Origin: DATDEW01 sp046590205
GTDB taxonomy: Bacteria; Bacteroidota; Ignavibacteria; Palsa-1295
Length of the DNA stretch: 64,000 nucleotides
Direction: 5' to 3'
NCBI GenBank assembly: GCA_046590205.1
Contig: JBKJTT010000079.1
Coordinates: 13,327-77,326, forward strand
Shown: one piece after another, positions 27,373 through 37,450 of the stretch
Layout of the letters: every line of letters starts with the position of its first letter
Position numbering within the stretch: position 1 is the stretch's first letter
The notes under the pieces: generated by a model
Databases searched by the model: none
The model's input: the letters and a program-made list of their open reading frames with translations, nothing else
What the model was told of the DNA's origin: nothing
Translations under genes and position numbers: made by a program

Positions 27373-27486
27373 GGTGCAAAATTACACAGAATTGCCACCG
27401 TGAAAGCAAATAGTAGTCGGAGCGTAACCTCGTCATTTCGCGTTATTTATCTATTCACTAATATTCCAAACCGCATAACTCTGTTA

Positions 27487-29121
27487 ATGGAGCAGTTTTA
27501 CCGTAGTATCATAGAACATAGTATCAAGAAGCTCTCGCCTGATTTTTCGGGACCGATAGAGGTCGAGATTCCCCAGAACCCCGAGCATGGCGATCTCTCG
27601 ACGAACGTTGCAATGCGTTTGGCGAAAGAACAAAAGAAAAATCCTCGCCAAGTTGCGACGGATATTCTTGCTGGTCTTGAGTATGACGGCTCACTTGTTA
27701 CCAAGATCGATATTGCAGGTCCCGGCTTTATCAACATCAAGTTCGCAAGTGAATTTTTCCAGCGTGAGCTTGCGACGATACTTGAAAAGGGAAGTTCATA
27801 CGGTAAAACCGAAGAGCATAAAGGCGAGAGAGCAAACCTTGAATGGGTAAGCGCAAACCCGACGGGAAATCTTCACGCTGGTCACGGCAGACAAGTATGT
27901 CTTGGTGCAGCAGTATCGAATCTACTCGAATGGGTAGGGTATGAAGTTGTTCGTGAGTACTACTTTAATAATGCAGGTAACCAGATGCGTAATCTGGCAC
28001 TCTCTGTAAAAGCACGGTACGAGCAGGCTCTTGGTGATGCGATTGAATTCCCTGAAGACGGTTATCACGGGCAAGAGATAAAAGATGTTGCCGAAGATAT
28101 TAAAAAACAGTTTGGTGATACGAAGCGTGATGCCGACCTAAGCTTCTTCCAGAAGTTTGGTGAAGAGCATAACTTTGGAAGTATCAAGCGAACGCTTGAC
28201 CGCCTTAGTGTTCATCACGACATATTCTTTAACGAGCAATCACTCTATGATACCGGTGCTGTCGAAGGTACGATAGCAGAGTTGAAGTCAAAGGGGCTTG
28301 CTTATGAGAAAGACGGTGCAGTATGGCTCAGGCTTTCCGAGATGGGCTTAGAGCAGGATAGAGTCATAGTTAAATCATCAGGTGAGCCGACGTATCGTTT
28401 GCCTGATATTTGCTATCATCAGAATAAACTCTCTCGGGGGTACGATCTTGTTGTCGATATTTTTGGTGCAGATCATATTGCGACTATCCCTGATGTTCTT
28501 GCAACGGTAAAGGCACTTGGCTTGGAGATAGATAAAGTAAAGGTTATCATCCATCAGATGGTATCATTTGTTTCCGGTGGTGAACTTATCAAGTTCTCAA
28601 AGAGAACCGGAAGCAATTATCTTCTCGACGAACTCATTGATGATGTTGGTGTCGATGCTGTTAAGTATTTCTTCAATATGCGCGCTGCGGGTTCACATCT
28701 TGAGTTTGATGTCAAGCTTGCACAGGAACGGTCGGAGAAAAACCCTGTCTATTATGTGCAATATGCTCATGCTCGTATTGCAAGTATCTTGCGTTTTGCA
28801 GAGCAACAGGAAATAGATATGTCAAAACTTGCGAGTGCTGATCTGTCATCGCTCGAACATACGGAAGAACTTGCACTGATTAAGCTGCTTCGTCAATTCC
28901 CCTTTCTCATCTCGCGAAGTTCAGATTCATTTGCACCACATCATGTATGTGAGTATTTGCGGACAGTTGCGGCGCAGTATCATAAGTTTTATCATGATTG
29001 CAGAATAGTCGGTCAGCCAGAGCCGTTGCAATCTGCTCGTCTTGCTCTTTGTCTTGCCACAAAGCAAGTTGTTGCGAACGGGTGTCTCATCCTTGGTATT
29101 AATGCACCGGAGTCAATGTAA
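27487..29121 (+). CDS. argS: Arginyl-tRNA synthetase
   Basis: Charges tRNA-Arg. From the ATG at 27487 the product is 544 residues and starts MEQFYRSIIEHSIKKL, as ArgS usually does; the frame is open from a GTG at 27400, but those 29 residues have no family match. The N-terminal Add-1 domain contains PQNPEHGDLSTNVA, the HIGH-like motif is ANPTGNLHAGHGR, and the FSKRTG stretch takes the KMSKS place as in other bacterial ArgS. The C-terminal DALR domain holds VQYAHARIASI. One-base overlap (TAATG) with the next gene suggests an operon. Confidence 0.93.
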   Translation: MEQFYRSIIEHSIKKLSPDFSGPIEVEIPQNPEHGDLSTNVAMRLAKEQKKNPRQVATDILAGLEYDGSLVTKIDIAGPGFINIKFASEFFQRELATILEKGSSYGKTEEHKGERANLEWVSANPTGNLHAGHGRQVCLGAAVSNLLEWVGYEVVREYYFNNAGNQMRNLALSVKARYEQALGDAIEFPEDGYHGQEIKDVAEDIKKQFGDTKRDADLSFFQKFGEEHNFGSIKRTLDRLSVHHDIFFNEQSLYDTGAVEGTIAELKSKGLAYEKDGAVWLRLSEMGLEQDRVIVKSSGEPTYRLPDICYHQNKLSRGYDLVVDIFGADHIATIPDVLATVKALGLEIDKVKVIIHQMVSFVSGGELIKFSKRTGSNYLLDELIDDVGVDAVKYFFNMRAAGSHLEFDVKLAQERSEKNPVYYVQYAHARIASILRFAEQQEIDMSKLASADLSSLEHTEELALIKLLRQFPFLISRSSDSFAPHHVCEYLRTVAAQYHKFYHDCRIVGQPEPLQSARLALCLATKQVVANGCLILGINAPESM

Positions 29122-30488
29122 TGCTACCACTATCACTTGAAATAATACTGGTTTGCATTGCGATAGTTTTCTACGCATTCTTCTCCCTTGTCGAGACGAG
29201 TATCCTGACCGTACGTAAAAGTCGGTTGCGAGAGCTTGTCGAAGATGAAGAAGAGTCAGTGAAGACACGACGAAAAGCAAAAGCTGTGCTTACTTTAAAA
29301 TCACAGCCCGAAGAGTTTTTGGCTACAGTTCAAAGCGGTTCTGCTCTATCTGCGATACTTGCTGCAACATTTGCGAGCTTTATCGCACTTGAAGAACTCA
29401 AGTGGAGTTTCTTTACTGATCTTGGCTGGAGCAACGGCGCAAGTATCACTATTTCGATAGTTATTACTTCTCTTGTGCTTTTGGCATTGCTTCTTACATT
29501 TGGTGGTTTGATACCAAAGTCTGTTGCCCTTCATCAGAATCTTCGCTTCTCGCTCTTTTTCGCCGAGTTCTTTTTAGTGTTCATAAAGATCGTTAAGCCG
29601 TTCATTCATTTTCCTGTCGTGCTTGCAAATATCGTTCTTCGTCCATTCAAAGATAAAGCGAGCTTTACCGAGAGTAGGATCTCAGAAGAAGAATTTCGTG
29701 TAATGCTTGAAGAGGGTGCACGAACAGGAGTTCTCGATAAAACAGAGAATGAACTCATCGAGAACATCCTCGACTTCCGCGAGACCACCGTTCGTGAAGT
29801 CATGGTTCCACGTACAAAGGTGGTTGGTATTGATGCAGGGACATCACGCGAGAAGGTTATAGAGCAGCTTATTGCCGAAGGATATACCCGATTGCCGGTT
29901 TATCGTGATACGCTTGATGATATTCTTGGTGTCGTGTATTCAAAGGATGTACTTGCGCTCATAGAGCATCCAAGTCTGATAATCTTAGAAGATATTATTC
30001 GCCCTGCAACGTTTGTGCCGGAAACAAAGCTTATCAGCGAACTTCTGCGTGAGCTTCAGCATAAGAAATTCCACATGGCAATTGTAGTGGATGAATTCGG
30101 CGGCACGGCAGGTATTGTAACGCTTGAAGATATTATTGAAGAGATCGTTGGTGAGATTCAGGATGAATATGATGACGAAGTTCCGCCTCCACAGTACGAT
30201 GATGTTTCCCGCACACTCATGCTTCCTGCGAACATGCCGACGGTAGATGCAAACGAATACTTCGAGGCACACTTCGGGGATTTCTCATTGCCGGAAGTTG
30301 ACGAATATGATTCTGTGGGCGGATATGTGACCAAACTTTTTGGGCATATCCCAGAGACCAATAAACGTATGGAAACCGGTGGTGTTGAGGTTGTCGTTCT
30401 TAAACGGACACCGAAGGAAGTTCTTCAAGTGAGTTTCCGTAACATACAACCGATACCTACAGTAGAAGAGGAGACAAACAATACGTAA
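29121..30488 (+). CDS. CBS-domain membrane protein (hemolysin/CNNM/CorC family)
   Basis: Product of 455 residues. The N-terminal DUF21/CNNM transmembrane domain has four hydrophobic segments (ETSILTVRKSRLRELVE, TFGGLIPKSVALHQN). A pair of CBS domains (about 205-325) follows, opening with VREVMVPRTKVVGID and holding VDEFGGTAGIVTLEDIIEEIVGEI. A CorC_HlyC/transporter-associated domain closes the protein. Relatives act in magnesium/cobalt efflux or, as GldE-like proteins in gliding Bacteroidota, alongside lipoprotein gliding factors. Start overlaps the argS stop by one base. Confidence 0.88.
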   Translation: MLPLSLEIILVCIAIVFYAFFSLVETSILTVRKSRLRELVEDEEESVKTRRKAKAVLTLKSQPEEFLATVQSGSALSAILAATFASFIALEELKWSFFTDLGWSNGASITISIVITSLVLLALLLTFGGLIPKSVALHQNLRFSLFFAEFFLVFIKIVKPFIHFPVVLANIVLRPFKDKASFTESRISEEEFRVMLEEGARTGVLDKTENELIENILDFRETTVREVMVPRTKVVGIDAGTSREKVIEQLIAEGYTRLPVYRDTLDDILGVVYSKDVLALIEHPSLIILEDIIRPATFVPETKLISELLRELQHKKFHMAIVVDEFGGTAGIVTLEDIIEEIVGEIQDEYDDEVPPPQYDDVSRTLMLPANMPTVDANEYFEAHFGDFSLPEVDEYDSVGGYVTKLFGHIPETNKRMETGGVEVVVLKRTPKEVLQVSFRNIQPIPTVEEETNNT

Positions 30489-30489
30489 T

Positions 30490-32502
30490 TTGCTACGACG
30501 AAATTTCAACATAACGTTGCCAAACAAATTTATTTATCTCGCGACCTTCGTCGTATTCATTACGGTATCCCTTCATGCTCAAACAAAAGAAGAAGTATTG
30601 AAGCTAGCTCGCTCCGGCTATGAACTTGAGCAGCAAGGGAAGTTGTCAGAAGCCCTTTTCCAGTATAACAAATGTATTGCCGCTGACCCAAAGTATCCGT
30701 ATCCCGTTCAACGGATAGCTGCGATGTACCAAAAGCTTCGCAACTACCCGAAAGCCATTCAGTTCTATCAGCGTGCGATTGCACTTGATTCATCATTTGA
30801 TGATTACAACTATCTGAACCTTGCGCTCTCCTATAAGCAGATGAAGAAGTTCGATAGCGCACTCTATGCGTATCGTAACTTCACTCGCAAGATAAAGCCG
30901 GTCTTAAAAGAAGATACGTTAGCGATGCAAGATGCGCTCTTCTATACTACGTACCTTGAAAAGAGCGCAGAGCTTCGTGAGATGCCGAAGAATACCGATG
31001 ACCCCGAAGCCGTCGGTGCGATCAATTCTGCTTTCTGGGATTTCGCTCCTTCTATTCGTGCCGATGGTAAACTATTGACGTTTACCTCTCGCCGCCAATC
31101 AACGAATAATCAGAGGATGAGCGACACGAAAGATTATGGCGATGATATCTTTTATTCAGTGAAGGATAGTGCGGCTATGTGGAATGCTCCGAAGGCAGCA
31201 CCATCGCCTGTTAATTCGCCTGATGATGAAGGCGTTGCGTCGCTTGCGCGAGATGGCCAAACAGTGTTCTTCTCAATTTGCCGCAGACCTGACGGTGTAG
31301 GAGATTGTGACCTTTATTATTCAGAGCTCAATGGTACCACCTTCAGCCAGCCAAAGAATCTTGGTCGCTCGGTGAATGCTCGTGAATGGGATGGGCAGCC
31401 GTCTATTTCTTCCGATGGTGGGCAGCTTTACTTCTCTTCAAAGCGTAGGAATTCGATTAATGGCTCGGAAGATATTTGGGTATCGTACAAGAATACAGAT
31501 GGTACGTGGGGTATGCCGTTGAACTTGGGTGATGTGATAAATACACCCATGAGCGAGCGCTCTCCATTTCTTGCCGCAGATGGAAAGACATTATATTTCT
31601 CATCGAACGGGCATCCGGGCTATGGCGATCACGACTTGTTCGTCTCCCGCAAACAACCCGATGGCACATGGAGCATTCCGGAGAATCTTGGCTCTCCGAT
31701 AAATACTTCAGGTGAAGATGAATATCTAACGATACCTGCTCGCGGCGATAAGATACTCTACTCATCGCAGCAAGACGGAAATGATTATAATATCTACGAA
31801 GCAAAGCTTCCGCCTTCACTTCAACCGGCACCTGTTACCCTTGTAGCAGGGCATGTGTATGATAAGCGAACAAAGAAGCCACTTGGCGCAAAGCTTGAGG
31901 TGACGAATTTGGAAAAGGATGAGTTGCTTGCAACATATAACTCCAACAGCGAGACAGGCGAGTTCTTCATAACATTGCCGATGGGGTTTGAGTATGGTAT
32001 TACTGCGACCGCGCCGAACTATGCTTTTTTCTCTGAGAACTATACTCCTGCCGATACTTCACTCTATAAAGAAATATCATATTCTTTGTATCTGACGCCG
32101 ATCGACACTAATCAGATTGCAGCTAACACTGGTGGTAACGAAGGTGACAGTGTAACCATCATTCCGCTCAATAATATCTTTTTTGACTTTAACAAAGCCA
32201 CCCTTCGCCCCGAATCGCAGACGGAGATGAAGAACGTTGCTGCGTTCTTGAGAGAGTATCCGAAGCTGAAGGTTGAAATATCGGGGCATACCGATAGTGT
32301 CGGTACAGAAACGATTAACAAAACACTTTCACAACAGAGAGCAGATGCAGTGCGTGAATTTATTGTCAAGAGCGGCATTGCTTCAGCTCGCATCACTGCT
32401 CGCGGCTATGGAGCATCGCGCCCTGTTGCACCGAATGATAGCGAAGAGAACAGGCAGAAGAATCGCCGAACGGAATTCCGAATTTTGAATAAAAAGAAAT
32501 GA
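30490..32502 (+). CDS. PorE-like T9SS component: TPR + beta-propeller + carboxypeptidase-regulatory + OmpA domains
   Basis: Product of 670 residues from a TTG start one base after the upstream stop. A signal peptide (FIYLATFVVFITVSLHAQ) has no lipobox Cys. Then come TPR units (about 35-150, ADPKYPYPVQRIA, YNYLNLALSYKQM), PD40/WD40-like propeller blades (about 175-440, with repeated DGxxLYFSS and GYGDHDLFVS), a carboxypeptidase-regulatory-like sandwich (VAGHVYDKRTKKPLGAKLEV) and a C-terminal OmpA domain (FFDFNKATLR, GHTDSVG, ARGYGASRP, NRRTEF). This order is that of PorE, which in Porphyromonas links T9SS to peptidoglycan; known PorE is described as a lipoprotein. In a probable operon with argS, the CBS protein and nadD. 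Confidence 0.78.
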   Translation: MLRRNFNITLPNKFIYLATFVVFITVSLHAQTKEEVLKLARSGYELEQQGKLSEALFQYNKCIAADPKYPYPVQRIAAMYQKLRNYPKAIQFYQRAIALDSSFDDYNYLNLALSYKQMKKFDSALYAYRNFTRKIKPVLKEDTLAMQDALFYTTYLEKSAELREMPKNTDDPEAVGAINSAFWDFAPSIRADGKLLTFTSRRQSTNNQRMSDTKDYGDDIFYSVKDSAAMWNAPKAAPSPVNSPDDEGVASLARDGQTVFFSICRRPDGVGDCDLYYSELNGTTFSQPKNLGRSVNAREWDGQPSISSDGGQLYFSSKRRNSINGSEDIWVSYKNTDGTWGMPLNLGDVINTPMSERSPFLAADGKTLYFSSNGHPGYGDHDLFVSRKQPDGTWSIPENLGSPINTSGEDEYLTIPARGDKILYSSQQDGNDYNIYEAKLPPSLQPAPVTLVAGHVYDKRTKKPLGAKLEVTNLEKDELLATYNSNSETGEFFITLPMGFEYGITATAPNYAFFSENYTPADTSLYKEISYSLYLTPIDTNQIAANTGGNEGDSVTIIPLNNIFFDFNKATLRPESQTEMKNVAAFLREYPKLKVEISGHTDSVGTETINKTLSQQRADAVREFIVKSGIASARITARGYGASRPVAPNDSEENRQKNRRTEFRILNKKK

Positions 32503-33080
32503 AAAAGATAGGTATATTCGGAGGCGCATTTGACCCACCACACATCGGGCATCTCATTGCGGCTCAATACGCAGCAGAGCAGCTATCCCTTGATAAGGTT
32601 ATCTTTGTGCCTTCGGGAAATCATCCATTTAAAGAAGGTACGCTTGTTGCATCAGCTGAGCAGCGTTTTGCAATGACAAAGCTTGCTATCGCCGGAAATC
32701 CTATCTTTGATGTAAGTGATGTTGAGATTCGCAAGGAAGGGAAGTCGTACACGTTCGAGACACTAGAATATTTTAGCACACTCTATCCTGATGGTACATT
32801 GTCATTCCTCATCGGCACTGATAATATACGAGATTTTTCCTCATGGAAACATCCTGAAAAGATCGTTGAGCTTGCTACCGTGGTTGTGCTCAATAGGGAA
32901 GTCGTTCGTATCCCTAAACAAGAGAATGAGTTTATGACGCGGTTTCTTTACCTTGATACTCCGACGATAGAAATATCTTCAACAGAAGTACGCAACCGCC
33001 TTGCCGAACATAAAACTGTTCGCTATATGATTAGAAATGGTGTAGAGCTGTTTCTTGATATGACGGGATTGTATAGATAG
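32499..33080 (+). CDS. nadD: Nicotinate-nucleotide adenylyltransferase
   Basis: Transfers AMP from ATP to nicotinate mononucleotide in NAD synthesis. The 193-residue product has GGAFDPPHIGHLIAA (nucleotidyltransferase HxGH), FVPSGNHPFK, the FLIGTDNIRDF acceptor loop and ISSTEVRNRL near the end. It overlaps the PorE-like gene by 4 bp (ATGA). Only 5 bp separate its stop from the stop of the acyl-CoA carboxylase gene facing it. Confidence 0.94.
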   Translation: MKKIGIFGGAFDPPHIGHLIAAQYAAEQLSLDKVIFVPSGNHPFKEGTLVASAEQRFAMTKLAIAGNPIFDVSDVEIRKEGKSYTFETLEYFSTLYPDGTLSFLIGTDNIRDFSSWKHPEKIVELATVVVLNREVVRIPKQENEFMTRFLYLDTPTIEISSTEVRNRLAEHKTVRYMIRNGVELFLDMTGLYR

Positions 33081-33085
33081 TGCTC

Positions 33086-34747
33086 TTACGTCTGTATCAC
33101 TCCCGGATTGAACCTCGGAATATCGGGATTATGGCTTGCCATCTCGATTCCGAGGGAGATTATTTCTCTCGTCCGGCGAGGGTCAATGACTCCATCTGTC
33201 CATAGTCGTGCAGCTCCGTAGAGTGCATGGGTTTGGCTATCATAGCGGTCTTGAATTTCTTTGAGCATTTCTTTCTGCTTCTCTTCGGTGATTTGCTCGC
33301 CCAATTTTTGCAATGATGCAATCTTTATTGAGAGCAACGTCTTTGATGCAGAAGCTCCGCTCATTACTGCAAGCTGTGAGTTATGCCAGCTATAAATAAG
33401 ACGCGGGTCATACGCTTTCCCACACATTGCATAGTTACCTGCGCCATACGAATTGCCTACGATGAACGTAAACTTAGGTACAACGGAATTCGCAACAGCA
33501 TTTACCATCTTAGCACCATCTTTAATGATGCCGCCATGTTCACTTCGTGAGCCGACCATAAATCCGGTGACATCTTGTAGAAAGACAAGTGGTATCATGC
33601 GTTGGTTGCAGTTCATGATAAAACGCGCGGCTTTATCGGCTGAATCGGAATAGATAACTCCGCCAACTTGCATCTCGCCTTTGGCAGTTTTAATAACGCT
33701 TCTTTGGTTTGCAACGATACCGACAGCCCAGCCGTCAATGCGAGCATAGGCAGTCACTATCGTTTTACCATACCCTGCTTTGTACTCATCTATCTCACTC
33801 TTATCAACTAATCGAGCTATGATTTGATGTGTGTCGTATTGTTTTACGGTGGTTGTAGGGAGGATACCAAGAAGATCATCAGCAGAATACTTCGGTGGTG
33901 CCGAGGCAATTCTATCGAAACCAGCTTTTGGTTTTTCTCCTATCTTGGAGATAAGAGAGCGAACGGTCTCAATACATACTTCATCGTTTGGCATTTTATA
34001 ATCAGTAACGCCACTAATCTCGGAATGTACTTTCGCACCGCCCAAACTTTCATTATCTATTTTTTCGCCAATAGCCGCTTCTACAAGTGCGCTTCCAGCG
34101 AGAAACACATGCCCTGTTCCTTCAACGATAAGTGCTTCATCGCTCATGATGGGGAGATATGCTCCGCCTGCTACGCATGGTCCCATAATAGCGGCGATCT
34201 GGATAATGCCCATCGAACTCATAATAGCATTGTTGCGGAATTGTCTGCCGAAATGCTCTTTGTCGGGGAATATCTCATCTTGCATCGGCAGGAACACTCC
34301 TGCGCTATCAACGAGATAAATAATAGGGAGCTTATTCTCGATAGAAATTTCCTGCGCTCGTAGATTCTTCTTCGCTGTCATCGGAAACCATGCACCTGCT
34401 TTGACAGTCGCATCGTTTGCAACGATCATACAAAGCTTTCCGCTGACTCGCCCGATACCCGTTACTACTCCTGCCGATGGTGCTCCGCCTTCGGCTTTAT
34501 ACATTTCATGTGCTACAAAAAGTCCCAACTCCTCGAAGTTTGTCCCTTTATCAATGAGGAGTTCGATGCGTTCGCGGGCAGTTAGTTTGCCTTTTTCATG
34601 CTGTTTCTCTATGTTCTTCTTACCACCTCCTAATCGAACTTTTACTGCAAGTTCTTCGAGTTTGCGGAGTTCTTCGATGTGGTAAGAGAAATTAGCTGAA
34701 ACTGCAGCGTTCGCCTGGTCGATTTCTTTGCCTACTGTTTGAGACAT
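33086..34747 (-). CDS. Acyl-CoA carboxylase beta (carboxyltransferase) subunit
   Basis: Product of 553 residues, close to methylcrotonyl-/propionyl-CoA carboxylase beta chains. Carboxyltransferase N- and C-halves are both present: KGKLTARERIELLID, YLVDSAGVFLPMQDE, IMGPCVAGGAYLP, HSEISGVTDY, then PLVFLQDVTGFMVGS, GAKMVNAVANS and GNSYGAGNYAMCG. The last block is most like methylcrotonyl-CoA carboxylase, but related geranyl- or propionyl-type enzymes share it. A biotin carboxylase that could pair with it lies 10 kb away, at 21687-23144. Confidence 0.87.
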   Translation of the reverse strand: MSQTVGKEIDQANAAVSANFSYHIEELRKLEELAVKVRLGGGKKNIEKQHEKGKLTARERIELLIDKGTNFEELGLFVAHEMYKAEGGAPSAGVVTGIGRVSGKLCMIVANDATVKAGAWFPMTAKKNLRAQEISIENKLPIIYLVDSAGVFLPMQDEIFPDKEHFGRQFRNNAIMSSMGIIQIAAIMGPCVAGGAYLPIMSDEALIVEGTGHVFLAGSALVEAAIGEKIDNESLGGAKVHSEISGVTDYKMPNDEVCIETVRSLISKIGEKPKAGFDRIASAPPKYSADDLLGILPTTTVKQYDTHQIIARLVDKSEIDEYKAGYGKTIVTAYARIDGWAVGIVANQRSVIKTAKGEMQVGGVIYSDSADKAARFIMNCNQRMIPLVFLQDVTGFMVGSRSEHGGIIKDGAKMVNAVANSVVPKFTFIVGNSYGAGNYAMCGKAYDPRLIYSWHNSQLAVMSGASASKTLLSIKIASLQKLGEQITEEKQKEMLKEIQDRYDSQTHALYGAARLWTDGVIDPRRTREIISLGIEMASHNPDIPRFNPGVIQT

Positions 34748-34877
34748 TCGTCCGTTTTTCGGGTTATTAGGTTAATATGAATTCATGCACTTACTTTTAT
34801 GGGATTGTGTTTTATCAGTCCACAAATGCCTAAGTTGTGCGTAAAGCAAACACGAAATTTTACCTACATCGTTCAAA

Positions 34878-37379
34878 ATGAATCAATTCCGAACATTCCC
34901 CGGTGTCCTGTTGACAATAATCATCTCTTCTGGAGCAGTATTTGCCCAAGAGACTGATCCGCTTCAAGTAAAAAAATGGGGACTTGAACAACGTCTTATC
35001 GAACGCCAGAAGTATGAAGATTCATGGCGGTATTCAGGACCTGATTCAAACATTGATGCAGCCCGTCTTCGCGGCTTACAGCAATTTCTTTCGGTAAAGC
35101 GCAAACACTCTTCACAGCAAATACAAAGCGCACCCGCATGGGAACAAGTTGGTGGCTCACAGGACGGTGCCGTAAGCGGCAGACCTGCAGGTATTGCATT
35201 TGATCCTCGTACTCGTAATACTATCTATCTTGCTACTTCCGGTGGTGGACTTTGGAAAACAACCGATGGTGGGCAAGCATGGTTTTCATTAAGTGATTCT
35301 TGGTCGAGTTTTGCGACGGGTGATGTTGAAGTTGACCCAAAAAATCCTGATATAGTTTATGCAGGGACAGGTGATCTCCATGACCAACCCGGTGACGGTA
35401 TCTATAAATCGTATGACGGAGGACTTAATTGGACACGTATTAGTAACAGTTTAGTTGTTGGTCGGACGAGCCAGATCGTAATTGATCCTGTCAATACAAA
35501 TATCATTTATTTTGTATCGTCGAGCAGAGTTGTCAAATCAACTGATGCCGGTCAGACATGGGTTTCAAAATTAACTGTAGCCGGAGTTCCGCACATGGTG
35601 ATGGACCCGACAAATCCGACTAACCTTGTGGTTGGCGGCGGCGGGGAAATAGTCCGTTCAACTGACGGCGGCGAAACATGGACAAACGATCTTGCAGCGA
35701 ATATCGGCAGTAAAGGGCGTATCACAATGGCGCTTTCAAAAAAAGACCCTTCGAAGTTATATGCAAGTGTTGGTGGTCCAAATGGAGCATCACGTGGTCT
35801 AGCTCGTTCAGTCGATAGTGGCAAAACATGGGTGCTCTCTGCACCAAATTCCGAATATATGGGGCAGCAGGCATGGTATGATAATGCCTGTGCTGCAAGT
35901 CCGACAAATGCAAAAATTGCTGTTGTCGGTGGACTTGATGTTTGGAACACTAATGATAGCGGAAAAACACTCGTAAAGAAGTCAGAATGGACACGAACAA
36001 GTTCTTCAAATGACTATTGCCATGCTGATGTTCATGTTCTCGAATATTCACCGTTTAATGAGTTATTTGCACTCACTGACGGCGGTGTTTTCGTGAGCAA
36101 TAATAATGGCACAAGTTGGAAGCAATCACTCAATTCCAAGCTTTCTACTCTTCTGTTCGTAGGTGCTGATGCAGCCCCTGATTTCTCCTATGTAATCGGC
36201 GGTACACAAGATAATGGTATTAATCGCGCTCTTGAAGGTGCGGCGACATTTAAGTATGTAAAAGGTGGTGATGGCGGAAGAACATTCATCTCCCAGACAG
36301 GTCCGCAGACAGTATATTCAACATATATCGGTGCTCACCTCCGTATTTCACCTGAAGCAGGTCTATCTTGGCTTCCGGGAGTGATCGGGAGTACGCAAGA
36401 GAACATGATACCGATAACAAGTTCTTTGCTGACCGAAGGTGCTCCGTTCTACATGTACTACGATGTGTGTGAAACTGACGGTGGTGCGATAGCTCTCTGC
36501 GGCAATCAACGTTTGTATTATTCATTTGACGGATGCGCTACGCTTGATACTATCTCAAAGAGCGGTACATTTTCAGGCGGACTTCGTACCGTCCATATTG
36601 CCAAAGGCGATGCATCGACTCTCTATGTCGGAGCGGCTGGAGGAAATACATATACAACACGTACGGCAAGTTCACCATGGACAAAATCAACGACTAAAAT
36701 TGGTACTGTTTCCGGTTTTACAACGGATATCAATGATGCTTGTAAGGTATATGCCGTAACAAGTGGTTATGGTGGCAAGCATTTCTTCCGCTCGACTGAT
36801 TGTGGCACAACCTGGGAATCACCCGATGTAAATCTTCCTGATCTTGATACACGTACTATTGCTCGCGCTCCAAATGGCGACTTATTTATTGGACATACTT
36901 ACGGTGTCATGCGTTCGATAGATAACGGAGTAACATGGGAATCGCTTCGTGACGGTTTTCCTCTCTGTGATGTTCGTAAGCTGCAAGTTCGAGGGACCAA
37001 CAACGAGTATCTCCTTGCCGCAACCTACGGACGCGGACTATTTCGTATTAACATTGCCGATCTTCCGAGAACAATTGCTAACACATCTGTTAGCTCAGAA
37101 GCCAAAAATTCAAAGCTGAAGATAACATCTCTTACGCCAAATCCGGTAACATCTATCGGCATGTTGAGTCTTAATTATGAAGTAAAAGAAGGCGGTGAAC
37201 TTCGTGCCGAGATATATGATGAGACCGGAAAACAGGTTCGTACATTCGGTGCAATGTACGCTTCTTCAGGAAGCGGAAAGCTCGAAGGGACGGTAACAGG
37301 TCTTTCTTCAGGTGCCTATTTTATGGTAGTTACAGCAAATGGTGAGGCGATAACGCAGAAATTCATTATCAATAAATAA
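34878..37379 (+). CDS. T9SS-sorted secreted protein with sortilin/BNR-like propellers
   Basis: Product of 833 residues with signal peptide (FPGVLLTIIISSGAVFAQ) and a 60-residue charged stretch. From about residue 90 to 730 are repeats of the GGLWKTTDGGxxW type, with repeated SxDGGxTW Asp-boxes as in sortilin/Vps10 and glycoside-hydrolase-74 propellers. The C-terminal 85 residues (LTPNPVTS, YDETGKQVRTFG, LSSGAYFMVV, ending QKFIINK) are a T9SS type A sorting domain. The Asp-boxes are structural, so no enzyme activity is implied. A terminator hairpin follows. Confidence 0.88.
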   Translation: MNQFRTFPGVLLTIIISSGAVFAQETDPLQVKKWGLEQRLIERQKYEDSWRYSGPDSNIDAARLRGLQQFLSVKRKHSSQQIQSAPAWEQVGGSQDGAVSGRPAGIAFDPRTRNTIYLATSGGGLWKTTDGGQAWFSLSDSWSSFATGDVEVDPKNPDIVYAGTGDLHDQPGDGIYKSYDGGLNWTRISNSLVVGRTSQIVIDPVNTNIIYFVSSSRVVKSTDAGQTWVSKLTVAGVPHMVMDPTNPTNLVVGGGGEIVRSTDGGETWTNDLAANIGSKGRITMALSKKDPSKLYASVGGPNGASRGLARSVDSGKTWVLSAPNSEYMGQQAWYDNACAASPTNAKIAVVGGLDVWNTNDSGKTLVKKSEWTRTSSSNDYCHADVHVLEYSPFNELFALTDGGVFVSNNNGTSWKQSLNSKLSTLLFVGADAAPDFSYVIGGTQDNGINRALEGAATFKYVKGGDGGRTFISQTGPQTVYSTYIGAHLRISPEAGLSWLPGVIGSTQENMIPITSSLLTEGAPFYMYYDVCETDGGAIALCGNQRLYYSFDGCATLDTISKSGTFSGGLRTVHIAKGDASTLYVGAAGGNTYTTRTASSPWTKSTTKIGTVSGFTTDINDACKVYAVTSGYGGKHFFRSTDCGTTWESPDVNLPDLDTRTIARAPNGDLFIGHTYGVMRSIDNGVTWESLRDGFPLCDVRKLQVRGTNNEYLLAATYGRGLFRINIADLPRTIANTSVSSEAKNSKLKITSLTPNPVTSIGMLSLNYEVKEGGELRAEIYDETGKQVRTFGAMYASSGSGKLEGTVTGLSSGAYFMVVTANGEAITQKFIINK

Positions 37380-37421
37380 ACCATAAATAGCTTTATATCA
37401 ATAGAATACAGTGATCGTTTG

Positions 37422-37450
37422 GTGTGCTCTGTAGGTAGGGCACACTTTTA
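37422..37450 (+). terminator. Rho-independent terminator after the T9SS cargo gene
   Basis: Stem GTGTGCTC/GGGCACAC (8 bp with one G-T pair), 8-base loop, then TTTTA. It lies 43 bp downstream of the stop codon. Confidence 0.7.

Noticed and set aside
27400..27486. N-terminal extension of argS from a GTG
   Set aside because: The 29 residues are not conserved in ArgS and the ATG at 27487 gives the normal start.
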